A stretch of DNA of 64,000 nucleotides, taken from positions 1,178,001 to 1,242,000 of the forward strand of contig CBDCWO010000006.1 in NCBI GenBank assembly GCA_965223405.1. The letters are read 5' to 3'. The stretch's first letter is position 1. Each line of letters opens with the position of its first letter. Below, piece after piece: positions 27,933 to 36,663 of this stretch. This DNA is from CBDCWO01 sp965223405 (GTDB lineage: Bacteria > Bacteroidota > Bacteroidia > Chitinophagales > Saprospiraceae). Below the pieces are notes generated by a model that did no database searches, had not been told where the DNA came from, and saw only the letters and a list, made by a program, of their open reading frames with translations. The translations under genes were made by a program, and so were the position numbers.

Positions 27933-29216
27933 ATGAAGACTTCATCAGATTACCAAGCAGATGCCAATCAACGCATTGACAAATCCAAATTATCCAACAA
28001 ACCCAAGTCCAGGCTGCAAAAGCCTACATTAGATCTGATTGAAGAAAGCTTTGTAATTGATGTACATACGCATTTCTTTGATATCAAATGTATCAACAAA
28101 GCCTATTTTGCCATCCGGGCCATAAAAGATCTTTTTAAAATACGGGGAGCGACCTCTGCCCAGGCTGAAGCTGCTTTGGAGTATGTATACATGAATCTTG
28201 CCGATGATCCAGATGATTGGGCTGAGACCACGATCAAGTTAATGGAAGAAGGGAAAGAACGGGGCATCATTAAAGATATTGTTTTTAAAATATTGTGGAT
28301 GGGTAAAATGTCTAAGGTGTATAAACATTATCGCGATGGTTATTCGTTGGCCGAATACTTTGGACTGCCTAAAGAAAAAGTAATTACCACAGCACTAATG
28401 ATGGACCTTGAACAAGGTTGGGGTGTCAAGCTCCGTAAAACTGTTGTGCAAAAGATCACTGAACTCAAGAAATTGAGTATCGAATACCCGGTACTTCCCT
28501 TTTTAGCGTGTGATCCCAGCCGTGCAGATGAGCCTTCAAAAAACAAAAACCTATACAGCCTATTTAATAAAGCGTTCTGTGAGGATACATCTTTCTTTGG
28601 GGTGAAAATATATCCTGCTCTTGGCTTTGATGTAAATGATCATCGTTTATGGCCAATTTACAACTTGTGTGAAAAGTTCAAGATTCCGGTGTTGAGCCAT
28701 TGTGGAGGCAGCATCATCTCTACCGATAAATTGGAGTTGGACATTTACCGAGGTGATCAGCACGAGGTCCTAACCGCCAGAAAGCGCCAACAGATGGCGG
28801 ACCACTTAAACGATCCTAATCGTTGGTCGCCGGTACTCGACCAGTTTCCTAAACTCAAATTAAACCTTGCCCACTTTGGTGGAGGATATACCTGGCTTCC
28901 GCGTCGAAAGAAGAACAAAGTCATTGAAGCACAAAACAGAAAAGAAACCATTTGGAAGCTGATGAAAAAATACACTGGTGTATATGCCGACTTTTCATTC
29001 AACTTTGCTGAAGATCGTCACTTCGAGGTGTTCCACGACAAAATAAAATCGGATAAAACAGTTAGGGATAAGACCTTATACGGCACCGACTATTGGGTGG
29101 TGTTCAGTGAAGGTAATATGAAAAAACATCAGACCCGGTTCTTAAACAAATTGAAAAGTGATGCTTTACGAAAGCAGTTGTGTAGAGATAATGGGGAGAA
29201 GTATTTGTGGGGGTGA
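27933..29216 (+). CDS. Amidohydrolase_2-family metal-dependent hydrolase
   Basis: A 427-residue TIM-barrel hydrolase. The metal-binding signature DxHxH is at Asp43-His45-His47 (VIDVHTHFF). Further expected ligands are His256 in LSHCGG, His314 in NLAHFGGG and Asp386 in GTDYW. No signal peptide is visible. Members of this family cleave C-N, C-C or C-O bonds in small molecules (for example decarboxylases and lactone hydrolases); I cannot name a substrate. It starts 10 bases after the giant CHAT fusion, so the two are surely co-transcribed, and its stop is 21 bases from the stop of the opposing minus-strand set. Its place among five other hydrolase folds is unusual. Confidence 0.8.
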   Translation: MKTSSDYQADANQRIDKSKLSNKPKSRLQKPTLDLIEESFVIDVHTHFFDIKCINKAYFAIRAIKDLFKIRGATSAQAEAALEYVYMNLADDPDDWAETTIKLMEEGKERGIIKDIVFKILWMGKMSKVYKHYRDGYSLAEYFGLPKEKVITTALMMDLEQGWGVKLRKTVVQKITELKKLSIEYPVLPFLACDPSRADEPSKNKNLYSLFNKAFCEDTSFFGVKIYPALGFDVNDHRLWPIYNLCEKFKIPVLSHCGGSIISTDKLELDIYRGDQHEVLTARKRQQMADHLNDPNRWSPVLDQFPKLKLNLAHFGGGYTWLPRRKKNKVIEAQNRKETIWKLMKKYTGVYADFSFNFAEDRHFEVFHDKIKSDKTVRDKTLYGTDYWVVFSEGNMKKHQTRFLNKLKSDALRKQLCRDNGEKYLWG

Positions 29217-29237
29217 AATTATTAAAACTAACAGAAA

Positions 29238-30035
29238 TCAATTATTTTTCAGATTTTCAATTCTTCTCAACTCGAGTTTCAAATTAGTAGCTGCTGCAGT
29301 TGGAAAAGTGATTCCTGCATAAATAACCCTGAACCGATCGTGTTGCCTTGGTTCTGAAGTAAACTCTCCTAGCAGATTCTCATATCCACTCATCCAAGCT
29401 CCATAATGATTTTTCAACATATCAGCTTCATCAAGCAAGCTTTTGGGGATAAGGTCTTTTTGTGCAACAAGTAAATTGAAATTGCTTTGATTATAATCAT
29501 AAATTTCCTTAGCATATTTATACTCATATTTCTTTTTATATTTCTTATAAGTTTCCTCAGAAGAATTCAAATTTTCAATCAATGGGATTAATAATTCTGT
29601 AACTAGCTTGTCATTTGAATTGCTTCTTTTCTCTTTGATTTTTTCAATTTTGGCGTTTACAACTCCTTCAGTTTCTATAATTTCTAAATAATCACGCACT
29701 AACTCTTCATCAAATGTTGAGGACAAAACATCAATGTAATTTTGGAGTTCTTCGGAACTCATTGTTTTCAAATTATCGATTTTCGACAGAAAAAAATCGA
29801 AGAGTTTTAGTTTATCAAGCTGTCTTCTTTCAAATTTCCTCTGAAGCAATTCTCTGCTTTGAAGATCAGCTCTAAGGTTCATCGCACTAATCCGAATATT
29901 CTGCTCAAAAGTTGTCTTGTTTTTGGTGTGTTTAAACTGGATTATTGATACTGTCACGGCAGCCAGAGATACGATTGCCATTATTATATGACCAAAATGT
30001 TTGCTAATGAATTCTTCTTTTACAAAAGTCTTCAT
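29238..30035 (-). CDS. Single-pass membrane protein with long helical domain, function unknown
   Basis: A 265-residue protein with one TM helix near the N-terminus (about 15-33, HIIMAIVSLAAVTVSIIQF) followed by basic residues and a long, Lys/Glu-rich helical region (about 55-200) that looks coiled-coil-like. I recognise no family. It is the last gene of the minus-strand hydrolase set, 32 bases after the metallo-beta-lactamase-fold gene. A role as membrane anchor or membrane-acting effector for that set is inference from position. The reading frame appears more A+T-rich by eye than the housekeeping genes nearby. Confidence 0.6.
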   Translation of the reverse strand: MKTFVKEEFISKHFGHIIMAIVSLAAVTVSIIQFKHTKNKTTFEQNIRISAMNLRADLQSRELLQRKFERRQLDKLKLFDFFLSKIDNLKTMSSEELQNYIDVLSSTFDEELVRDYLEIIETEGVVNAKIEKIKEKRSNSNDKLVTELLIPLIENLNSSEETYKKYKKKYEYKYAKEIYDYNQSNFNLLVAQKDLIPKSLLDEADMLKNHYGAWMSGYENLLGEFTSEPRQHDRFRVIYAGITFPTAAATNLKLELRRIENLKNN

Positions 30036-30067
30036 ACCTATAAACTAATTAAATGCGTAATATTTTA

Positions 30068-31240
30068 TTAAATTTCTATATACACCGAGTTTTCTCCATC
30101 CGGTGGCCAATTCACCTCAAAATCCAAATCTTTCTTAACCGCATTGATCAGCTCCATTAGCTCTTGTTTTGGATAGTCTTTGTCATGATACCTGATGAAA
30201 TCAGCCGGATTGTAAGTCAAATAAATGGTAAATGGCTCGTCGATATCCTTTCGCGCTTTGAAAAGCATTTCAAAAGTACCCAGGTCCGGATTTCCATGAG
30301 CGCCATTTCCAGAGATAACATAGTAGTCCGCTATTATTGTTTCGAATAAATCCATATCCGCATTCCGACTACTTCCATGATGTGGTAGTTTAAAGACATC
30401 CACCTTCAGTTTTCCATCTGAATCAAGATAACCACCAGATCTCAGATCCTCTAAAATGAGGTCTCCCCGGGCATCGCCTGTAAATAAAATGGAATTATCA
30501 TTTTCTTCAATTAGAGCGACTATACTTGACAGGTTTGGAATACTTTTATCTAGATATTCCACAGCACTGACCTTTTCAGCCCAGTCTTTCTCCTTTAAGA
30601 CCTTATCCCATTTTTGCTGGAGATCTTTCAGTTGTTTTTTTTGAGGCGAAATAATGCGATACGTCAATCCATCATCTGCATTAATTCTTACCGGATCTTC
30701 GGTCGCCAACCGGGCCATCAAAAGCCCATCCCCCTGTTGATTAGCCGGAATTCTTAATCCTCTGGCTTGGTCCCGCAAGCGTCGCCCTTGACCCACACTG
30801 GTCAACACCAATTTACTAAGTACACTTGTGCGGCTATGATCCAGATTTGATGTATTGATGCCGGGTGATAGATTTAAAGTTTTTAATGCGGAGGTTTCTA
30901 AAAGGGCGGCGTTGGAGTTACCTAAAATATCATCAAAGTGATTGTGCCATAGATTCTTAATAATAAATCTTTCACCATGTTGATTCCGAATATGATCGAA
31001 AAGATCTATAATACCTCTTATGTGATCATCATCAATATGACTAACCATCACTAGCTCGATATGCAAATCATGCTTTTTACTAATCCAATTTTCTTGAATC
31101 TCCTCTAATCTTGGCTGCATGCTATCCGGAAATACACCAGAAGGACCTCCATCTACAATCACCATCTTTGGGTGTTCTTTGGTGCCATAATGAAGGAAAA
31201 AGGCATCCCCTTTTTTAGCTCTTAATATCTCAAGCTTCAT
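30068..31240 (-). CDS. Soluble ComEC/Rec2-like metallo-beta-lactamase-fold hydrolase
   Basis: A 390-residue MBL-fold protein with no TM or signal peptide, resembling the C-terminal domain of ComEC/Rec2 detached from its membrane channel. It starts with the usual LRAKKGDAFFLHYG...IVDGGPSG. The metal site reads SHIDDDHIRGI (His68, Asp70, Asp72, His73), followed by FTGDARGD and KLPHHGSSRNAD. Such proteins are phosphodiesterases or nucleases, and free-standing versions are common in conflict-related operons. It starts 10 bases after the subtilisin gene on the same strand, which indicates co-translation. Confidence 0.85.
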   Translation of the reverse strand: MKLEILRAKKGDAFFLHYGTKEHPKMVIVDGGPSGVFPDSMQPRLEEIQENWISKKHDLHIELVMVSHIDDDHIRGIIDLFDHIRNQHGERFIIKNLWHNHFDDILGNSNAALLETSALKTLNLSPGINTSNLDHSRTSVLSKLVLTSVGQGRRLRDQARGLRIPANQQGDGLLMARLATEDPVRINADDGLTYRIISPQKKQLKDLQQKWDKVLKEKDWAEKVSAVEYLDKSIPNLSSIVALIEENDNSILFTGDARGDLILEDLRSGGYLDSDGKLKVDVFKLPHHGSSRNADMDLFETIIADYYVISGNGAHGNPDLGTFEMLFKARKDIDEPFTIYLTYNPADFIRYHDKDYPKQELMELINAVKKDLDFEVNWPPDGENSVYIEI

Positions 31241-31250
31241 GTTTATTGTT

Positions 31251-33242
31251 TTATACGGATTGAATGGCTCTTAAAATATCCAACATACCGGCTCCCTGGA
31301 AGTGCTTTTCCCTGCCCAGGTCAGTAGCGGAATCACATAGAATTTGTTTTATTCTTTTGGGTTGACCTATGAGTTCGCGGTGTCTGGCCAATAAGGTAGC
31401 GGCTGCACCACTTACATGAGGAGCGGCCATACTCGTGCCGTCCATATCCCGGTACTCGGCATGAGGAACAGGTGCTTTGATTTTTTCACCTGGCGCAACC
31501 AGATCCGGCTTACTACGTCCGTCACCGGTCGGTCCACGACTGGAAAAATAACTAATGCCATAGGAGTGTGGTTCTTGTTTATGAGTTGACCCAACCGTGA
31601 TAACCGAATCGGTGTTACCAGGATCACTGATACTGACGGTTTGATAGCCTTCATAAAAGCCATTAGTGGTGCGGTAATTTTGGTAACCTTCATTACCTGC
31701 TGCGGCCACCACCACTACTCCTGAGGAAACCAAACGGTCACATTCATCACATACTGGAGTTCTTCCGCAAGCAAAATTCGAAACATCATGACGAATGGCC
31801 AAACTCAAATTAGCACCATGAACTGCATAATAGTCTTTTTGATTATTAAGATGGTGAATAAATTGGAGTGCAGCTAATACGTTAAATTCTTGATTGTTTT
31901 CTAAATCTTCACCAATGACTCTAAAGTCATAAAGCTTTATATCCGGACAAATACCATTAAGATTTAGTCTTTTATTATATCGCCACGATGATCCCAAAAT
32001 TCCAGCTACATGCGTACCATGGCCTAACTCTGGGATATGCCTTCGGACATAATTATTATCATGCTTAATTTCTAATAGCGGCCTTAAAACTTTCCAATCT
32101 ATACGATCTCCTCTCGTTACTCTTTCCTTATGCCAGACTAGATTGCGCTTTAGAATATCATATAGGTCATCTTTCAAACTTTTGGGATCCCCAAAATAGT
32201 CTTCAATCCATTGGTCATGATTCGAAATGATGGTCAAATCCATTAATCCTCGCATTCGTGTAAAATCAAAGGTGGCTTTGACCCTCGTATTCTTCATCCA
32301 TAGTTCTTCATACCTTGAATCACTATATTGAAGTTCAGAAAAATTTCGTTTTTTGTCCTCTTTATCGTCATAGGTAGCATCAGGAATGATAAAAGCTGGA
32401 TGACTGGCATCAATACCACTGTCTATGATGGCCCAATAAATATTACTGCAATCCACTTCAAATAACCTTCTGGCTGCATCCGCTTTTGTAGCCAACGTAG
32501 AATAGTTTAAAGCGATATCTGCACGTCGATTTAAACTAATATTGTATACCTGAAAATCATCTTCTCTAAAGTACTCATTGGTTGCCTTAATTATACTCTC
32601 AAATAATTCACAAAATTTGTCAAATAGCTTGGTTGGTGTGTATTCAGCAGGATTAACCTTCTTCTTCCTATCATTTTGCAATAAACCGATTGCCCCAATC
32701 AATCTTATTGCCCAAAGAATCTGAAATGAAAATGAGGTTTTTTTACATATATAATAGTTGCCCTCTTCAAAAAACTTCATAGCTTCAATAAAGTCATCTT
32801 TGTTATTTTTAACAGCTTTAAAGAGAGTTTTTGCTGTGACCTCCTTTTTGATGAATTCTTTATCTTCAAACTTGTCCGGATATAAACTTTTTAAAAGTGA
32901 TTGGATAAAATGCTTATACCACCATGAAGTTAATGGAATAACTAACTGAAGCAATTCATCATATCGAAAATCCGCAGCTGTATAAGTAATGTTATAACTA
33001 ATTTTGGCACCTCTTAGCTTTGGTTCATTGTTACCAAGTAAATGTGCAACTTCACCCGGGCTAGATCCAAAATATGGTGTTAAAAGTAGTGAGATTCTCT
33101 TATTTTTTTTCTCATATTTTCCATACTCAAGCCACACATCAGGTAAAATCGGCGTATCTTGAGTATAACGTCTCATTTTGGTTCCATGCATGATTTGCAG
33201 CACAAAATCTCGTCGATCTAATTTTTGATTATTTTGGGACAT
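31251..33242 (-). CDS. Cytoplasmic S8 (subtilisin-like) serine peptidase with long N-terminal domain
   Basis: A 663-residue protein with no signal peptide or visible propeptide-type export signal. About 270 N-terminal residues are unrecognised. The subtilase domain has a complete triad: Asp274 (AIIDSGIDASHPAF), His408 (GHGTHVAGILGS) and Ser604 (DGTSMAAPHVSG). About 130 residues separate Asp and His, far more than in classical subtilisins, and a C-x8-C-x2-C stretch (CGRTPVCDEC, starting CGR) lies between His and Ser. Intracellular subtilases of this kind, paired with MBL-fold proteins, are suggestive of regulated self-directed proteolysis. It is followed 10 bases later by the MBL gene. Confidence 0.88.
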   Translation of the reverse strand: MSQNNQKLDRRDFVLQIMHGTKMRRYTQDTPILPDVWLEYGKYEKKNKRISLLLTPYFGSSPGEVAHLLGNNEPKLRGAKISYNITYTAADFRYDELLQLVIPLTSWWYKHFIQSLLKSLYPDKFEDKEFIKKEVTAKTLFKAVKNNKDDFIEAMKFFEEGNYYICKKTSFSFQILWAIRLIGAIGLLQNDRKKKVNPAEYTPTKLFDKFCELFESIIKATNEYFREDDFQVYNISLNRRADIALNYSTLATKADAARRLFEVDCSNIYWAIIDSGIDASHPAFIIPDATYDDKEDKKRNFSELQYSDSRYEELWMKNTRVKATFDFTRMRGLMDLTIISNHDQWIEDYFGDPKSLKDDLYDILKRNLVWHKERVTRGDRIDWKVLRPLLEIKHDNNYVRRHIPELGHGTHVAGILGSSWRYNKRLNLNGICPDIKLYDFRVIGEDLENNQEFNVLAALQFIHHLNNQKDYYAVHGANLSLAIRHDVSNFACGRTPVCDECDRLVSSGVVVVAAAGNEGYQNYRTTNGFYEGYQTVSISDPGNTDSVITVGSTHKQEPHSYGISYFSSRGPTGDGRSKPDLVAPGEKIKAPVPHAEYRDMDGTSMAAPHVSGAAATLLARHRELIGQPKRIKQILCDSATDLGREKHFQGAGMLDILRAIQSV

Positions 33243-33314
33243 AACAGTCTATTTTTCTAATCCTGAGGAAAAAGTTATTATTTAATATTGCCATTGTATT
33301 TGTCATTTCAACTT

Positions 33315-33407
33315 TTAAATATCATACCACACCAATGATGTAAATTTGTGATAATATTTGGTATTACACCTGGCATCAACAAACTTCAAATAGACTTTCT
33401 TTTTCAT
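33315..33407 (-). CDS. Possible 30-residue small ORF between nitrilase-like and S8 genes
   Basis: Within the 196-base gap in the minus-strand set there is an ATG-initiated frame encoding 30 residues, beginning MKKKVYLKFVDARC and ending in VWYDI. It is Lys- and Tyr-rich with one Cys. The frame could be a short peptide gene, a decayed remnant or chance. Position inside an operon and the basic start are the only support. Confidence 0.2.
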   Translation of the reverse strand: MKKKVYLKFVDARCNTKYYHKFTSLVWYDI

Positions 33408-33438
33408 TTCAGTATTGTTTAGAATTCCAGGTAGTTTA

Positions 33439-35811
33439 TTAATATCCCTCCCGTTCCAACACCTTTTCAATTTTCCTAAATAGATCAATTAATTGTTTAT
33501 TTCCTGGTCTGCTATTCGAAAAGGATTCAATACGATTGTGTAATAGAATAGTAATAATCAATGAGCTCGTTCTATTCATTCGATACTTATAGTTTTCATA
33601 GGATATTTTATTAGGGTGGTTTTTAAGTTCACTCTCCACCTGTTCGTATAAATGCTCAAACAGCCGAATCTGGTCATCAATTTTAATGTTCGCCTGACTA
33701 TATCCTACCAGGAATTTTTTAAAAGATTCACAACATGAAATGAATGAACTGGAAGGCCAATTCTTAATTATCTTATCCTTAAAAGAGTCTTCTTTCGATT
33801 TATTAATTTGCTGCGTTAGGATTCCAGAAAATTTTGGGTCTACTAAGGTTTGTTTAAGAAATCCAACCACATGCGTCAAATATTCTTTGACTTTTGTATT
33901 TGGTTTTTCTGATTCTTTATTTTCTTCCGACTCAACTAAAACCCACCGATAGACTTGTTCTAGCTGTTCTACATCCATACAATCAAGAAAAGAGTCAATA
34001 ATAAAGGACATGGATGAAAATTCCCGGACATCTGTCCAGTCACGATAGTTTTCTTCTCTCCAATTTTTTGAGCTTTCATTATTGAGATCAAGGTTATGAA
34101 TTTCAGTATTTGATGATTTGAAAGTATCTAATTGCTCAAATTTAAACGTAGATGCCTGGGTATTATCGCTTCTTCCATCGGCCGTAAATTCCTCAACGAA
34201 ATCCGAGGATATCGTGAGTAAAAATGCATTTAACTCACTCTGAATACTTATTTCCTTAAATCCGGTAATCTGATCTTTCCACAATGCCACAACTTGGGAC
34301 ATACTCTCTCTATTCTCCTCAAAAGAATTGGACTTGTTTGACATTCCCCTGGAGGTCAAGGTGAGCACTGCAGTTCCAGGATCATCTGCAAAAATACTGG
34401 CATATCTTGCTGACCATCGAAAATTTAATTGTGGACCATCCGCAAGCAAAGCAAACAGTAACGTTGGTCCTACTCCCCTGATTAATTGTGATACCGGTTC
34501 AAGTTGTGCCAGATCTTCACAGATCAGAGGAGTAAATGAAAGCCAACCATTAGGAACAAAAAATGTGAGCTTTCTTTGTCCAATCTCAATTTTTTCAAAC
34601 CAATTTTTCTTAGTAGGAAACTTGTGTGACAAACCATATTGGAGAATTTGATTTCTATCCATTTTCCAACGATGGTGTTTCCATTGTTTAGTAATATACC
34701 AATTGCCGGTGAAGTAATATGCTACACGAACCTCATTTATCATCCCATGAGATATGGTATCAGAACTCCTCAACACCCCAGCCACTACTACGGGCATCGG
34801 AAACGGATTATTCTCATTACTCTTTTTAAACTTCTTTAAGTGCTTTAACAGGTTATCAAAATCTTCTTCGGTTAATGAAACTTCTGGAAATACAATGAAG
34901 TGAATTCTTGTCGCACCTTCATGAATAGACAAATTCATTAGGCTAATAATCTTTTCCGGCTTGAAATCAGATTCTTCAGAACTAAAATTTAAATGAAAGA
35001 AACGCGTAGATCCAAAATTTTCACTTACTGGCTTGAACCAATTATTTTCAACTTTTTGAGGATCACATACCGCAAGTATATTTAGCGCATTATTATGTGT
35101 ATTAGGCCAAGGAACCGCTCTCCATTGAACCTCTACCTCTGAACTATGACAAGTAATATGGTGAGAGAACGATCGAATAGTCAATCCGGATTGAGGTGTT
35201 CTCATCTTTGGTAATACAGTACAAATCTGCTTGGGAAAGGTACTCAATGATCCGGATCCATTAAGTAATAAATTTGCAAGACAACTATATAAATAATGGT
35301 GTTTGACTGACGAACTCAACAGACCAATTCCAGCACAGGTTTGATCACAAATAGCATGTATGGTAATTAGGGCTTTGATTAATTTCAAAACCGTATCATC
35401 ACCCTCTATGTTTACAGCTCTCAAATCATTTAAGTCAGTATCCAGGTTTGAAATTATCTTGTCAATTGATTCCAGGAGGATAGATTGTTTAGGGAAATCA
35501 ACATTGATATTTCTCTCATCAATCTGTTTATAAAAGTTTTCGTAGGGAATCTCCTTTTTCCCTTCAATATCAACCAGGTTATGATGAACAAACAGTTTCC
35601 AAACCCAGGATTCAATTTCAATAAACTCCTTCCACTTCCTATTTTCATGTTTAAAATTCCAGCGACTATTCAAAAGGATTCTATAGCCACCGGTACGTTC
35701 CAAAATAAGGGAGGTGAGTGCAAAAGAATTAGGCGGCCAATAAAGCCACCCTGAGAGACTAGTATATTTATCAGATTCAGATATATTATTGACGTAATCA
35801 AGGATCTTCAT
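33439..35811 (-). CDS. Nitrilase/carbon-nitrogen-hydrolase-like protein with large flanking domains
   Basis: A 790-residue cytoplasmic protein. The central part (about 260-530) matches the carbon-nitrogen hydrolase fold. A candidate Glu-Lys-Cys triad is Glu310 in FIVFPEVSLTEED, Lys378 in TKQWKHHRWKMD and Cys431 in TPLICEDLA, with TSRGM beyond. The N-terminal about 250 and C-terminal about 250 residues are unrecognised and helical. Classic nitrilases are about 300 residues, so the extra domains point to a special, probably regulated, role. It starts 6 bases after the 3-TM gene upstream and precedes the S8 peptidase gene. The Lys assignment is the least certain. Confidence 0.7.
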   Translation of the reverse strand: MKILDYVNNISESDKYTSLSGWLYWPPNSFALTSLILERTGGYRILLNSRWNFKHENRKWKEFIEIESWVWKLFVHHNLVDIEGKKEIPYENFYKQIDERNINVDFPKQSILLESIDKIISNLDTDLNDLRAVNIEGDDTVLKLIKALITIHAICDQTCAGIGLLSSSVKHHYLYSCLANLLLNGSGSLSTFPKQICTVLPKMRTPQSGLTIRSFSHHITCHSSEVEVQWRAVPWPNTHNNALNILAVCDPQKVENNWFKPVSENFGSTRFFHLNFSSEESDFKPEKIISLMNLSIHEGATRIHFIVFPEVSLTEEDFDNLLKHLKKFKKSNENNPFPMPVVVAGVLRSSDTISHGMINEVRVAYYFTGNWYITKQWKHHRWKMDRNQILQYGLSHKFPTKKNWFEKIEIGQRKLTFFVPNGWLSFTPLICEDLAQLEPVSQLIRGVGPTLLFALLADGPQLNFRWSARYASIFADDPGTAVLTLTSRGMSNKSNSFEENRESMSQVVALWKDQITGFKEISIQSELNAFLLTISSDFVEEFTADGRSDNTQASTFKFEQLDTFKSSNTEIHNLDLNNESSKNWREENYRDWTDVREFSSMSFIIDSFLDCMDVEQLEQVYRWVLVESEENKESEKPNTKVKEYLTHVVGFLKQTLVDPKFSGILTQQINKSKEDSFKDKIIKNWPSSSFISCCESFKKFLVGYSQANIKIDDQIRLFEHLYEQVESELKNHPNKISYENYKYRMNRTSSLIITILLHNRIESFSNSRPGNKQLIDLFRKIEKVLEREGY

Positions 35812-35817
35812 CAGGTA

Positions 35818-36342
35818 TCAATGGGTTAGAATTGTGTAAATTAATTTGATCAACGATAAAATGATTAGAACGATACCCAGTTCAATTTTTCGGTCATGAA
35901 AAAAAATCTCGTTTCTATTATCAGGTTCAATATCAAATAGGGAAGAATCTACTTTCGATGTTAGCAAAAAAAAGTACTTGTGCTTCTTTTTGGAAAATTT
36001 GGCCACAAATTCCTCATATTTGAAAGTGTTGTTATCACAAGCAAAACAATAGTTTATTGCTCTTTCAAGCTGTTTCCTTTGCTCTTTGTGCAAAGTCATA
36101 TGCTCAATCAATCCAATGATCACCATTAAATACCCAATACATAAAATCCCGAAGTACAACGCGTCGGCATTAAGCAGTTTTGTAACTGATTCTAAATTGT
36201 CAGATTTATAGATAAGGGCAATAATTAATGCAGAAAGTGTACCTCCTGCAGAATAAAAGAATTTGAGATTTACGCTGTGTGGATGTTCAAAATGATAGTT
36301 GCGATCATCAATAAGAATCCGCATTAAATCAATTCTATTCAC
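35818..36342 (-). CDS. Small three-TM membrane protein, function unknown
   Basis: A 174-residue protein with hydrophobic helices at about 30-46, 59-80 and 152-171, and a charged cytoplasmic loop between helices 2 and 3 rich in Lys and Phe (KKHKYFFLL). It is the first gene of the minus-strand hydrolase set, 6 bases before the nitrilase-like gene. The start given is GTG at 36342, preceded by an AAAGG; an ATG at 36324 in frame is an alternative. The layout (short N-terminal cytoplasmic part, TM pair, loop, last TM) recalls small membrane effectors found in conflict operons, but I see no family motif. Confidence 0.55.
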   Translation of the reverse strand: MNRIDLMRILIDDRNYHFEHPHSVNLKFFYSAGGTLSALIIALIYKSDNLESVTKLLNADALYFGILCIGYLMVIIGLIEHMTLHKEQRKQLERAINYCFACDNNTFKYEEFVAKFSKKKHKYFFLLTSKVDSSLFDIEPDNRNEIFFHDRKIELGIVLIILSLIKLIYTILTH

Positions 36343-36663
36343 CTTTAACTTTATTTTTTAATGAGGTTTTGTGCAATATGTAACCCAACATCAGTTATTA
36401 TAAAGTGACAATAAATCAAAGAATCGTTCCTCAACTTACTTGATATGTGTTGATTTTCGCTGAAATCTAAGTATTCATGTTCGTTTTAATATCCATTTTA
36501 CACCTCTCACATTTTCGTCTACAACCGTGGATTCAGTTTCTAAATCCCCCACCCCAATAGGGGTCCCTGCCACTTTTTGTATCCTATTATCAAATAAGGT
36601 GATCATCACCTAGTCAAAAGCAGACCAGAATCTGCTATTCATACTAAATCTAATTCCTAGACC
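36343..36663. other. Intergenic region with three short hairpins, between divergent genes
   Basis: Contains ACCCC-AATA-GGGGT (36551-36564), AGGTGA-TCA-TCACCT (36598-36612) and AGCAGA-ccagaa-TCTGCT (36619-36636), the last two in tandem in the leader of the TonB receptor gene. No coding frame and no known riboswitch pattern is seen. Confidence 0.4.
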
